Shown in pieces: positions 25,995 through 35,099 of a stretch of 44,484 nt of DNA. The DNA comes from Caccoplasma intestinavium (GTDB lineage Bacteria; Bacteroidota; Bacteroidia; Bacteroidales; UBA11471), in contig DVKT01000074.1 of assembly GCA_018715885.1 (NCBI GenBank), positions 1 to 44,484 of the forward strand, read 5' to 3'. The first letter of the stretch is position 1. The number at the start of each line of letters is the position of its first letter. Both the position numbers and the translations under genes were made by a program. The notes under the pieces were generated by a model. It was not told the DNA's origin and did no database searches. It saw only the letters and a list, made by a program, of their open reading frames with translations.

Positions 25995-27644
25995 ATGAAA
26001 AAATTTATTCTGTGTCTCATGCTTTTGCCGGCGTTGTTTACGTCGTGCTACAAAGATGAGGGCAATTACGATTACAAAGAATTAAATGAAATAACAGTCG
26101 ATACGGTAGGTGTGAAGACCTCTTTTGTCATCGACCAGTATGATTCGCTTGTCATCGAGCCGAAAATAAACTTTTCATTGTCGGCTCTTCCCGAGACGGC
26201 TTTGTCGTATCGGTGGATAATGTATTCCGATGCGTGGGGAAAAGACGATACCGAGACGACCGAATTGTCGACCGAACGTAATTTAAATGTGCAGATAACT
26301 GCGCCGGCGAGCGCTACTCCTTATGCCGTCAGGCTGTATATTACAAACAAAAACGACGGTTCTTCCTATGAAATGAAATATACCGTTACAGTACAGCCCA
26401 GTGTTGTTTCGGGTATATTGGCATTGCATCAGGACGCCGACGGTGTCGATTTCGATTATATAGCGACGGCTGGGGCAGTGATGATCGATAAGAACAAGCA
26501 TATGAGAAACGTGGTATCTTCGATACTCGATCGTAAATTATCGGGAAATGCAGCTGCGGTTTCGGCTGTGCGGGTCAATTATACGACACTTATCAATCGG
26601 GTGTATGTTGCTACCGATGAGGAGTTTATGCAGCTTTCGGGATATGATTTCGCTTACGAGTGCGATATAAACGAATTGTTTTACGATATACCGAGCCGTT
26701 TGCAGTTATCCAAAGTAAAAAGAGAGGGGCAGACACCTTATTGTACGATTTTGGTCAATGATGGATCGGTATATAATATCAACAATCAGGCTTCTCAAAA
26801 GTGGTCGAATACTTTCTCCGATCCCTTGCGGCCCAGCAGTGATTTAGGTGAACGTATAGTAGTTTCTCCCTATTATTATATTCCCGATGCCAATTTTCCT
26901 ATGGCTTCGGCTATTTTCTATGATGAACTCGGGAAGCGTTTTGTCCGTCTACCCAAGACTTTTTATGAAACGGAAGAAATCGTGAGTTTCGACCCTCAGG
27001 TTTCTACGGCGTTCGATGTGAATAATGTGGGGAAAGATCTTATTTGGTTGGGCAAGGGGTACAACAATCATGCTTTTGCCGTGATGACCGACGGTTCGTC
27101 CCGTGAACTTTACCGAGCCGATTTCAATAAGGCAGAAACGATTTACGATGAAGACGGTTCTCCGGAGTATAACGAAGAATTGAACGATTTGGCACTGCGT
27201 ATTTATGACCTTACGTCATTGACCGACATCGAGAAAGCAAAATTTTACGACCTCGGTCTCTATGCCACGCAACTTATGTATGCTACCGACAGGGATATAT
27301 ATGTCGTTTCGATAAGCGGATCGAACGTGAGGTGCGAGAAGATCAATCGGGATTTTCCCGAAGGGGAGGAGATAACGGCTCTGATGATATGGAATCCCGA
27401 TATGAATATTATGAGGTCTTTGGAAACGACACGGGGAAAATATCTCTATGTTGCGACATGGAACGGAGAGGAAGGTAAAATCTACGAATTTAAAATCGCC
27501 CGTAATACCGGTCGCATGGATAATGATATACCCGATGAGTTCGGCAAAGTCGATGCCGCTGCGCCGGTGAATGTTTTTGATGGCATGGGAAAAATAACCG
27601 ATCTCTGCATCAAATTGCAGGGGAAAGATAATTTTGATAATTGA
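25995..27644 (+). CDS. PKD-like surface lipoprotein of the SusCD operon
   Basis: A 549-residue lipoprotein, lipobox LFTSC with the cysteine at residue 18, followed by YKDEG, a likely surface export signal (K-D-E). A PKD-like Ig domain occupies about 25-145, and a six- or seven-bladed propeller-like region seems to follow, with repeated short beta segments such as KRFVRLPK and KYLYVATWNGEEGKIYEF. I choose ATG 25995 over ATG 25980 because it begins the clean lipoprotein signal and lies 11 bases after the previous stop. Its role is likely binding ligand at the cell surface. No enzyme motif was recognised. Confidence 0.8.
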   Translation: MKKFILCLMLLPALFTSCYKDEGNYDYKELNEITVDTVGVKTSFVIDQYDSLVIEPKINFSLSALPETALSYRWIMYSDAWGKDDTETTELSTERNLNVQITAPASATPYAVRLYITNKNDGSSYEMKYTVTVQPSVVSGILALHQDADGVDFDYIATAGAVMIDKNKHMRNVVSSILDRKLSGNAAAVSAVRVNYTTLINRVYVATDEEFMQLSGYDFAYECDINELFYDIPSRLQLSKVKREGQTPYCTILVNDGSVYNINNQASQKWSNTFSDPLRPSSDLGERIVVSPYYYIPDANFPMASAIFYDELGKRFVRLPKTFYETEEIVSFDPQVSTAFDVNNVGKDLIWLGKGYNNHAFAVMTDGSSRELYRADFNKAETIYDEDGSPEYNEELNDLALRIYDLTSLTDIEKAKFYDLGLYATQLMYATDRDIYVVSISGSNVRCEKINRDFPEGEEITALMIWNPDMNIMRSLETTRGKYLYVATWNGEEGKIYEFKIARNTGRMDNDIPDEFGKVDAAAPVNVFDGMGKITDLCIKLQGKDNFDN

Positions 27645-27658
27645 AAAATACCTTGACT

Positions 27659-29650
27659 ATGAGAAGAATCCTTTTTGTTTGTATGTTGATGCTTGTTGCC
27701 GTAGGGACGCAGGCACAAGCCTATCAATCGCCTGTTGCATTTATACCCGAGCAGGCAATGGTGGGCAAAAAGCTCACGGTAACATATAATACTGAACTTA
27801 CCGAGTTGAAAGGGGCTCGTGCGGTCGATATGGTTGCTTATTTTTGGCACGATTATCGTTGGACGGCTATCGATGCACCTATGATAAAGTCGGGAAACTT
27901 GTGGATGTCGGTTATCGATATACCCACCGATGCGGCTTTGCTTACATTGAAGTTCGTGGCCGATGACAAGGTCGATACCGGGGGACGTAATACCTATTCG
28001 CAATTTACGGTAGATTCATTGGGGCGCAATCTCCCGTCATCTTATCTCGGTTGGGGGTTGTTCCGGGGCGAATATACCTACAAGCAATACGGGATACCGG
28101 GATATATCAATGACTCGACTTGCATAGCCAACGATGTATTTTTGTTCTGGTGTAATCAGGATTTGCGTTATTTCCCGATGGATTATCCGCGAGTGTCTTA
28201 CTATGCTGCCGATGGGGTCGTTCATAAAAATCCGGCAAAAGCCGATTCTATTATCCGTAGGGATATTGTATATATAATGTCGATACCTGCAGACAAGCGT
28301 ACAGAAAAAACCTTGCTCGATATCTATACCGTTTGTAATAAATATCTGCATGACAAGAGTTTGTCCGACTCTATCGAATCTTTGGCGTTATCGGATTATC
28401 CTGATGGAATTTTTGCCCGGGACAAAGAGGTACGCAGACTGTTTATGACATCTGATATCGATGCCAAAACGCGGGGATTTGAAGCTCTCTTGAAGCGTTT
28501 CCCCACTTCTCGTTTCGAGAATGTATCTTCGCCCAATGTAGACCTTTTCTATGCCAAGCTGATGCAGTCGGTCATTTACAATGCGATTGTAAGGAACAAC
28601 GACTACTCGTTGATGTATAAGTATATACATGATATTCCTTACGGACATTTATCAACGTATTATTGGCACATGGTGCAGATACCTTACCGGAACGGTGATA
28701 TGAAGGCCGATGCATTGATGCCTCATGCCGAGTTGATTATGACGGAGATAATGAATCGTCCCCGGGAATATCGGAACGAAGTTTATTCGCCGCGAGAGTG
28801 GAATGCGATGGTTTGGGAACGGAACAAAGCTGCTCTATTTACGCATGCCCGTTTGCTGAACGACTTGGGGCGTAAGGAGGAGGCAATGAAAATCATGGAT
28901 CGCTTGTCGCCGATGTTCGCTTATGCCGATGCTGAATTTTATACCGTATATATTTCGATGCTCGACGGTACACAGCGTCGCGGAGAAATCATTCCTATCA
29001 TAGAGGCTTGCGTGAAAAACAATGCTGCCGGTCCCGAAATGTTGGGTGTGCTTCGAGATGATTACAAGGTGCGTAACGGTTCGGAAAACGGGTATGAAGA
29101 ATATTTGCAGAAGTTGAAATCTTCGGCACATCTTCAAGCGATGCAGGAGGAGATAGAGTCGAATATCGTAAAACTTCCTATCGAATTGTTTGCCATGAAA
29201 GATTTGGACGGCAATACAGTCGATTTGTCCCGAATGAAAGGAAAGATTCTCGTGCTCGATTTTTGGGCCACATGGTGTGCTCCTTGCAAAGCCTCTTTCC
29301 CCGGAATGCAAATGGCTGTCGACAAGTATGCCGATGATGAGAATGTGGAATTCTTTTTTATAGCGACGATGGAGACTGCACCCGATTATAAAGCCGAAAT
29401 ACGTAAATTCTTGAAATCGAAAGGTTTCAATATGAATGTATTACTTGATAATACCGCGCAGGGAGCGAAGTCGAACGATGTGGTATATTCCCGTTATTGT
29501 AAAGATTTCCATTTTTCGGGCATACCCCAGAAATTGATTGTCGACGGCGACGGATATTTGCGTTACCGTTCTACGGGGTATCACGGAAGTCCTTCCGCAC
29601 TTGTTGACGAAATATCTTTTGTCATAGAATATCTGAAAAACGAAAATTAA
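27659..29650 (+). CDS. secreted TlpA-like thioredoxin-domain protein
   Basis: A 663-residue exported protein. Residues 1-21 are a signal peptide (MRRILFVCMLMLVAVGTQAQA). A large N-terminal part of about 500 residues has an Ig-like start and then an alpha-helical stretch with TPR-like character (LNDLGRKEEAMKIMDRL, LLKRFPTSRF). The C-terminal thioredoxin domain (about 515-663) has LDFWATWCAPC with C540 and C543 as the redox pair and a cis-proline in SGIPQKLIVD. TlpA-like proteins reduce or oxidise periplasmic cysteines. I choose ATG 27659 over TTG 27641 because it starts the signal peptide. The gap to the upstream gene is 14 bases. Its presence in a SusCD operon hints at a cysteine-containing or metal/heme ligand, which is speculation. 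Confidence 0.88.
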   Translation: MRRILFVCMLMLVAVGTQAQAYQSPVAFIPEQAMVGKKLTVTYNTELTELKGARAVDMVAYFWHDYRWTAIDAPMIKSGNLWMSVIDIPTDAALLTLKFVADDKVDTGGRNTYSQFTVDSLGRNLPSSYLGWGLFRGEYTYKQYGIPGYINDSTCIANDVFLFWCNQDLRYFPMDYPRVSYYAADGVVHKNPAKADSIIRRDIVYIMSIPADKRTEKTLLDIYTVCNKYLHDKSLSDSIESLALSDYPDGIFARDKEVRRLFMTSDIDAKTRGFEALLKRFPTSRFENVSSPNVDLFYAKLMQSVIYNAIVRNNDYSLMYKYIHDIPYGHLSTYYWHMVQIPYRNGDMKADALMPHAELIMTEIMNRPREYRNEVYSPREWNAMVWERNKAALFTHARLLNDLGRKEEAMKIMDRLSPMFAYADAEFYTVYISMLDGTQRRGEIIPIIEACVKNNAAGPEMLGVLRDDYKVRNGSENGYEEYLQKLKSSAHLQAMQEEIESNIVKLPIELFAMKDLDGNTVDLSRMKGKILVLDFWATWCAPCKASFPGMQMAVDKYADDENVEFFFIATMETAPDYKAEIRKFLKSKGFNMNVLLDNTAQGAKSNDVVYSRYCKDFHFSGIPQKLIVDGDGYLRYRSTGYHGSPSALVDEISFVIEYLKNEN

Positions 29651-29678
29651 TAATTGTTCAACTTAAAATTTAGCAAAG

Positions 29679-31247
29679 ATGAAAAAACTATTTGTCATGG
29701 TTGCTGCGGTGGCTTTCGCTGCCAATGTTTCCGCTGCTGTCGGTGAGGCGACAGGCTATGCGACCAAAAGTTCTACGATGTATCCCGATACCGCATCGGT
29801 TATACCACCTTTCTCATTGTCGGAAACTTGCTTGTACGATGCCGAAGGTCGCCTTAATACGGTACTTACATCTTATAATCGCACCGTGTATACTTATGGC
29901 GATGATAATAAGATTTCCGAAGCCAAGTCATATTTGGGTTCGACTTTGTCATCGAAGACGGTATATGAGTATGACACTGATGGTAATTTGACGAAAACAA
30001 TTTCTTACAATGCCGATGGTGAAGCAACCGGCATGACGCAGTATTCCGATTATCAAAATGGGTATTACGGTAATCGTAAAAATATGAATGGAGATGGATC
30101 TCAGGTGTATGACGATCGTAAATGGGAATATACGTTCAATGCCGATAAAACTCCCGCTTCTGTCGTTGAAAAAGTCCTTTCGGGGGAGAATTACAATATC
30201 ATCAGCAAAACCGAGTATACCTATACTTCTGGTGTATTGACCTCTACACAGGCATATCTCTATAATTCTACGTCCGGGGAATATACCGAGAATGGAGGAC
30301 CCTCGAAATACACTTACGAGAACGGTCATTTGGTAAAAAAAGAAAGTTCGATGATGAGCCGCGGGCAACTCTATATAACGGTCGAGGAGTATGCCTATAC
30401 GACATACGACGCTAAATATGTCGTGAAAGATTTGCAAATAACCGAGTCTGCTAAGAATGTGATTACCCTCTCATGGAAAGCTCCCGAATCGACCGTCGGC
30501 GGTTATCAAGTTTTGGTCGATAATACGTGGTCTGAATTGTTGTCTGCAACGACTTATACGACCGAAGTTTTGTTAAACGGCGCACATGAATTTGCCGTAG
30601 TGGGTATTGTTGATGGTATGGCGAAAAATATTTCGGAATATAAATCAGTAACACTCAATGATGAAGGCGTGAAACCGGCTACCGATTTCACCGTGGTTTC
30701 CATGGCAGGGAAAACAACTGTCGACGGTTCGGAGGTTTACCCCGTTTCCGTATCTTGGAAAGCTCCTGTTACCGAGTCGACGATTAAGTCTTACTATGTA
30801 TATTACTCGGAGTACAGCTATCAAGAAGTAGCTGCCGGCCAGACTACCGCTACCCTCAATTTGCCTACTTACCTGTGTGAGACCGAAGGTCTCGATGGTA
30901 TCGAAGGTGTAGATGTAACCCTATTTGTAAAAGTTGTTTACACGACCGGAACTTCGGAAAAATCGAATGAAATCATCGCCAATCCTTTCAATAACGAATG
31001 GTCGGCTTCGATAGCCCAGACGAGTGTCGAAACAACTACCGTTAAAGTCTATCCGACTCCTGCCATCGATTGTCTTTACCTTTCGGCACCGGCTTCTGTT
31101 AAAATATACAATGCCGCAGGTGTTTTGGTTCTCGACGCACCTGTGTGCAGTTCGGTAAACGTGTCGTCGCTTGCATCGGGCTATTATTTCCTACAAGGTG
31201 TAGATGCCGAAGGAAATACATTCTCTCAGAAAGTGGTGATAAAATAA
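29679..31247 (+). CDS. secreted YD-repeat/Fn3 protein with C-terminal sorting tail
   Basis: A 522-residue secreted protein. A signal peptide (1-19) is followed by an N-terminal region (about 45-235) of YD/RHS-like units of 20-30 residues, such as TVYTYGDDNKIS, TVYEYDTDGNLTKT, TEYTYTSGVLTS and SKYTYENGHLVKK. Two fibronectin-III-like domains follow (about 240-325 and 330-430), and the C-terminal 75 residues (VKVYPTPAIDCLYLSA to SQKVVIK) are a type A type-IX-type sorting domain. It is therefore probably exported and attached to the surface. No catalytic motif is seen. It lies 28 bases behind the TlpA-like gene and ahead of the operon terminator, so it belongs to the transport locus. Confidence 0.82.
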   Translation: MKKLFVMVAAVAFAANVSAAVGEATGYATKSSTMYPDTASVIPPFSLSETCLYDAEGRLNTVLTSYNRTVYTYGDDNKISEAKSYLGSTLSSKTVYEYDTDGNLTKTISYNADGEATGMTQYSDYQNGYYGNRKNMNGDGSQVYDDRKWEYTFNADKTPASVVEKVLSGENYNIISKTEYTYTSGVLTSTQAYLYNSTSGEYTENGGPSKYTYENGHLVKKESSMMSRGQLYITVEEYAYTTYDAKYVVKDLQITESAKNVITLSWKAPESTVGGYQVLVDNTWSELLSATTYTTEVLLNGAHEFAVVGIVDGMAKNISEYKSVTLNDEGVKPATDFTVVSMAGKTTVDGSEVYPVSVSWKAPVTESTIKSYYVYYSEYSYQEVAAGQTTATLNLPTYLCETEGLDGIEGVDVTLFVKVVYTTGTSEKSNEIIANPFNNEWSASIAQTSVETTTVKVYPTPAIDCLYLSAPASVKIYNAAGVLVLDAPVCSSVNVSSLASGYYFLQGVDAEGNTFSQKVVIK

Positions 31248-31283
31248 ATTTTTTCATACCTGAACCTTGACTTTAATTTGAGT

Positions 31284-31319
31284 GGGGAAGGAGAAAAAAC
31301 ATCTCCTTCCCCTTTTTTT
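31284..31319 (+). terminator. terminator at the end of the SusCD operon
   Basis: GGGGAAGGAGA and TCTCCTTCCCC form a perfect 11-pair stem with a seven-base loop, followed by T7. It ends six bases before the next gene's ATG at 31326. Confidence 0.88.
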
Positions 31320-31325
31320 AGAACG

Positions 31326-32705
31326 ATGAAAAAGATCTTAGTAATAATTCTTTGTACTATACCTGTATTCTGCATACTTGCCGATAATTGGCAGGGACAG
31401 CAGGGGAGTCGCCGCTTTTATCTGGAAACCGATTATACGGCACCGGGAACCGCGTTGACTTTGCCGGAATTCTGGATAGAAAGAGCGGCTTGCGATTCGA
31501 TGAGTCTGTCTGGCGATTCGCTCGATTTGCGGTTCAATCGGGGACAAATCGTTTTCAAAGGATGTTTTGCATCTTCGCGGCAACAAATCGATGCCGTTGT
31601 TTCTCTTTATGGCAAGAGTTATGATTTGAAGTTTGTACGTGTCGATACCTTACAGCCGCATTATTGGTCGCAAAATCCCGTTCCACCCTATCCCTATATC
31701 GAAGAAGAGATCATTGTGCCGGTCAATGATACGATTCTTTTGTCGGGTACACTCACCCGGCCTTATGGTCGGAAACGTGTACCGGCTGTTGTAATTCTTT
31801 CGGGAACCGGCAAGCAGGATAGGGACGCTTCATTTACGGGTCACCGGCCTTTTGCCCGTATAGCCGATTACCTGACCCGGAGAGGAATTGCCGTATTGCG
31901 GATCGACGATCGTGGTGTAGGGAAATCTACCGGACGTTACGAAGAAGCAACGACCGCCGATTTTGCAGCCGATGCCTTGTCTGCGGTCGAAGTGTTGAAG
32001 CATCGTAAAGGAATACGTACGTCGAAAATAGGGCTGATGGGTCATAGTGAAGGCGGTGCAGCGGCGATGATGGCTGCGGCTCAATCGGACGATATTGCAT
32101 TTGTGGTTACTTTGGCCGGACTCTCTACCGATGGGTTGACCAGCCTTCGTTTACAGAACGATGCGATTATCGATGCTTATCCCGGATATTCCGATGAGTG
32201 GCGGAGTGTCAATAAACGTTTCCTGCATACTCTTTTCTCGTGGGTTTACGAAATACCGCTTTCACAACCGTTGGCTGATCCGCTTCGGGAAAAATTTATG
32301 GCCTGGGTTTCGTCCCAGAATGATACGATATTGCAGATGACCGGACTGAAAGGGCGAGAGGAAATGTATTTGGCCCGTTATTTGCGGACGGCCGATACCC
32401 CTTGGTATCGACAGTTGATGCATTACAATCCGGCCGATTATGTTCCGAGAGTCGACGTGCCGGTATTGGCTCTCAATGGAGATCGCGACATTATGGTACC
32501 CTCCGGTCCGAATCTGGCTATGGTCGATTCTTTGTTACGTAAGGGAGGAAACAAGCATTATGAAATTGTTTCTTTGCCCGGCTTGAACCACATGTTCCAG
32601 CACTGCGAAACATGTACGCAGGAGGAAATACCCGATTTGCCGGATGTTTTTGTAGAAGAAGCACTTGAAGAGATTTACCGTTTTTTCGAACGTTATATTT
32701 TATAG
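31326..32705 (+). CDS. secreted alpha/beta hydrolase (dienelactone-hydrolase/S9-like)
   Basis: A 459-residue exported serine hydrolase. An N-terminal signal peptide (1-19), a beta-rich DUF3887-like region (about 20-115) and an alpha/beta hydrolase fold (about 125-459) are visible. The nucleophile is S241 in GHSEGG, the acid is D386 or D388 in NGDRDIM, and the base is H422 in GLNHMF; RIDDRGVGKSTG (192-203) follows the family's oxyanion strand. Such enzymes are esterases or peptidases; the substrate is not clear. I choose ATG 31326 because an upstream TTG at 31278 would translate through the terminator hairpin. With no room for a promoter between the T run and the ATG, expression presumably comes by readthrough or from a promoter inside the preceding gene. 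Confidence 0.85.
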   Translation: MKKILVIILCTIPVFCILADNWQGQQGSRRFYLETDYTAPGTALTLPEFWIERAACDSMSLSGDSLDLRFNRGQIVFKGCFASSRQQIDAVVSLYGKSYDLKFVRVDTLQPHYWSQNPVPPYPYIEEEIIVPVNDTILLSGTLTRPYGRKRVPAVVILSGTGKQDRDASFTGHRPFARIADYLTRRGIAVLRIDDRGVGKSTGRYEEATTADFAADALSAVEVLKHRKGIRTSKIGLMGHSEGGAAAMMAAAQSDDIAFVVTLAGLSTDGLTSLRLQNDAIIDAYPGYSDEWRSVNKRFLHTLFSWVYEIPLSQPLADPLREKFMAWVSSQNDTILQMTGLKGREEMYLARYLRTADTPWYRQLMHYNPADYVPRVDVPVLALNGDRDIMVPSGPNLAMVDSLLRKGGNKHYEIVSLPGLNHMFQHCETCTQEEIPDLPDVFVEEALEEIYRFFERYIL

Positions 32706-32769
32706 TTTTCCTGAGTTAACGACGACTATTGCATAAAAAGGCGTAATCTATGTCGGAAAGTTCTTTTCT

Positions 32770-32784
32770 GGCGCGGATTGCGCC
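32770..32784. repeat. inverted repeat GGCGC-GGATT-GCGCC overlapping the SLC13 promoter
   Basis: Five-base GC-only arms flank a five-base spacer. It overlaps the weak -33 region of the SLC13 gene promoter and has no T run, so an operator is possible; it could also be chance. Confidence 0.25.
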
Positions 32785-32812
32785 TCGATGTGTTCTAAAA
32801 GTGCTATCTTTG
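32777..32812 (+). promoter_or_regulatory. promoter for the SLC13 permease gene
   Basis: TATCTTTG at 32805-32812 is an exact -7 element 31 bases before the ATG. The -33 candidate ATTG (32777-32780) is 24 bases upstream and weak. Confidence 0.5.
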
Positions 32813-32843
32813 TATAATCGGTAATTTAATTTCGATAAATACG

Positions 32844-34688
32844 ATGCTGGTTACAATTATAATTTTAGTATTGTCGGCTATCTTTTTCATGATAGGAAAA
32901 ATACGGTCCGACCTGATAGCCTTATGCTCGTTGATACTTTTGGTACTATTTGATATTCTTACTCCGGCAGAAGCTTTGAGCGGATTTTCCAACAGTGTCG
33001 TTATCATGATGGTCGGGCTGTTTGTCGTAGGAGGTGCGATTTTCCAAACGGGATTGGCCAAAATGGTAAGCGGAAAAATCATGAGGACGGCCGGGAAGAA
33101 TCAGTTCCTTCTTTTCATACTGGTCATGTTGGTAACATCTTTTGTCGGGGCATTTGTGAGCAATACCGGTACGGTAGCTTTGATGTTGCCTATTGTGGTA
33201 AGTCTGGCCAATAGTGCCGATATGTCTCCTTCGCGTCTGCTTATGCCTCTGGCTTTTGCCAGCAGTATGGGGGGGATGCTTACGCTTATAGGTACTCCGC
33301 CCAACTTGGTCATTCAGGAAGCTATTGTAGACGCCGGGCTGGAACCCTTGTCGTTTTTCTCTTTCACCCCGGTGGGGCTTGTGTGTATCGCGGTCGGTAT
33401 TATTGTTTTGATACCGTTGTCGAAATGGATTCTTTCCCGAAAGAAACGCCAGGCTGAGGACGAAAAAAAGTCGCACCCTTCTATGGCAGAATTGTTGCGA
33501 GAATATCAGTTGGAACAGCGCCTTTTCAGAGTACAAGTACCTGCCGACTCTACTTATTGCGGGAAAATGTTGCAAGAGTTGGATATTTCGGAGAAATACG
33601 GTGTCGGCATTTTGGAGATACGGCGTAAAATCTCTACGCGCCGCCATTTTTTCAATAATATCTACGATCATATAACAGCCGGACCGCATACCGTGATACA
33701 GAGCGGCGATATACTCTATCTGTCGGGTGATGCCGAACATGTTTCCCGAATGATTGGAGATAACGCTTTGTGGAAGCTCGATACGATATACAATACGTCC
33801 GAGTCGGATAAGATGAATCAGACGGGAGTAGCGGAAGTTTTGCTGTTGCATAATTCATCATTGCATAACGTGGCGGTGCGCGATTGTGGCTTCCGGGAAA
33901 AATTCAATATCAATATATTAGGTATACAGAGGAACGATACCTATTATGTACATGACTTGCGTGATTTCCGTATGCATAGCGGAGACGCCTTGTTGATACA
34001 GGGAGAGTGGAGCGATATAGCCCGCATGAGTAGGGAGCAGAACGATTGGGTCGTATTGGGACAACCTATCGAGCAGGTTGCCAAAGTAACGATCGATCGT
34101 AAGGCGCCTGTCGCTGCCGGTATTATGTTGCTTATGATATTAGCGATGATTTTCGATTGGGTTCCGGCGGTGATGGCGGTTATCATAGCAGCTGTATTGA
34201 TGGTATTTACCGGGTGCTTGCGAAATGTCGAGGATGCCTATCGTACGATAAATTGGGAAAGCATCGTACTGATTGCCGCCATGATGCCTATGTCGTTGGC
34301 TTTGGAGAAAACCGGGGCTTCGTCCGGAATATCTATGGCTCTTGTTTCGGGACTCGGAGAGTATGGTCCATTAGCATTGTTGGCAGGAATTTATTTTACG
34401 ACATCATTGATGACAATGTTTATCAGCAATACAGCTACGGCGGTGCTTTTGGCTCCCATTGCCATGCAATCGGCAGTCAGTCTGGGTGTGAGTCCCTATC
34501 CCTATCTTTTTGCCGTAACCGTAGCGGCGAGTATGTGTTTTGCTTCACCTTTCTCTACACCGCCTAATGCGTTGGTTATGTCGGCCGGTAAATACACATT
34601 TATGGATTATGTCAAGGTGGGATTGCCGTTACAGCTTGTTATCGGTATCGTCATGATATTCGTTTTACCGTTGTTGTTCCCTTTTTAG
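32844..34688 (+). CDS. SLC13-family permease with two RCK_C (TrkA_C) domains
   Basis: A 614-residue inner-membrane transporter of the ion transporter superfamily that takes up anions such as dicarboxylates or sulfate. Roughly six hydrophobic helices (1-200) carry GFSNSVVIMMVG, VSNTGTVALMLPIV and GTPPNLVIQ, the first helical hairpin and substrate/Na-binding SNT motif. Two cytosolic TrkA_C/RCK_C domains follow (about 228-305 and 330-410), and a second membrane half (about 425-614) has ISNTATAVLLAPIA and ASPFSTPPNALV, mirroring the first SNT repeat. This is the SLC13/CitT-type inverted repeat architecture. The exact substrate is unknown. It is monocistronic, with a strong terminator behind it. 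Confidence 0.92.
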   Translation: MLVTIIILVLSAIFFMIGKIRSDLIALCSLILLVLFDILTPAEALSGFSNSVVIMMVGLFVVGGAIFQTGLAKMVSGKIMRTAGKNQFLLFILVMLVTSFVGAFVSNTGTVALMLPIVVSLANSADMSPSRLLMPLAFASSMGGMLTLIGTPPNLVIQEAIVDAGLEPLSFFSFTPVGLVCIAVGIIVLIPLSKWILSRKKRQAEDEKKSHPSMAELLREYQLEQRLFRVQVPADSTYCGKMLQELDISEKYGVGILEIRRKISTRRHFFNNIYDHITAGPHTVIQSGDILYLSGDAEHVSRMIGDNALWKLDTIYNTSESDKMNQTGVAEVLLLHNSSLHNVAVRDCGFREKFNINILGIQRNDTYYVHDLRDFRMHSGDALLIQGEWSDIARMSREQNDWVVLGQPIEQVAKVTIDRKAPVAAGIMLLMILAMIFDWVPAVMAVIIAAVLMVFTGCLRNVEDAYRTINWESIVLIAAMMPMSLALEKTGASSGISMALVSGLGEYGPLALLAGIYFTTSLMTMFISNTATAVLLAPIAMQSAVSLGVSPYPYLFAVTVAASMCFASPFSTPPNALVMSAGKYTFMDYVKVGLPLQLVIGIVMIFVLPLLFPF

Positions 34689-34702
34689 TCGGGATCGGTG
34701 AT

Positions 34703-34744
34703 AAAAGAAAAAGGCTTCTTATTTCCAAGAAGCCTTTTTCTTTT
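34703..34744. terminator. strong bidirectional terminator between SLC13 and DUF4834 genes
   Basis: An 18-base perfect inverted repeat (34703-34720 and 34727-34744) with a six-base loop has A/T-rich outer ends. It serves the convergent SLC13 (+) and the psd-pssA-DUF4834 operon (-). Confidence 0.87.
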
Positions 34745-34748
34745 AAAA

Positions 34749-35003
34749 CTATTTGTCTTTTATCTCTTCAAAGTCGACATATTCGCCGACCGATTGGTCG
34801 AATACTTTTTTCTTTCGTTGAGATTTGGGCGAACTTTCTTCTTCGCTATATGTTTCGCTTTGTTGATTGTTCTCGGTTTTTCGGTAAGAATGGAACGGTT
34901 GTCTGTTACGACTGCCGAATGCACTCATGATTTTGAATACAAATCCCAATACCGCCAAAAGCAGGATAAAGCCGATAAAAATTATAAATTGAAAAATGAA
35001 CAT
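34749..35003 (-). CDS. DUF4834 family small membrane protein
   Basis: An 84-residue protein with one N-terminal transmembrane helix (about 3-25) and a basic, serine- and glutamate-rich cytosolic tail ending with VFDQSVGEYVDFEEIKDK. This matches DUF4834 proteins, found in Bacteroidetes beside psd and pssA. Function unknown. It is the last gene of the phospholipid operon, 96 bases after pssA. Confidence 0.82.
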   Translation of the reverse strand: MFIFQFIIFIGFILLLAVLGFVFKIMSAFGSRNRQPFHSYRKTENNQQSETYSEEESSPKSQRKKKVFDQSVGEYVDFEEIKDK

Positions 35004-35099
35004 TTTCGATTGGTGATTAGAAATCTATTACGACTGTAAATATACAACAACAATTCTATCTTCATTTATATTAAATCTAAAACGAAGATAAAAAAACTT

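Noticed and set aside
31278..31325. TTG start that would extend the alpha/beta hydrolase by 16 residues
   Set aside because: It reads through the terminator hairpin, and the signal peptide begins at ATG 31326.
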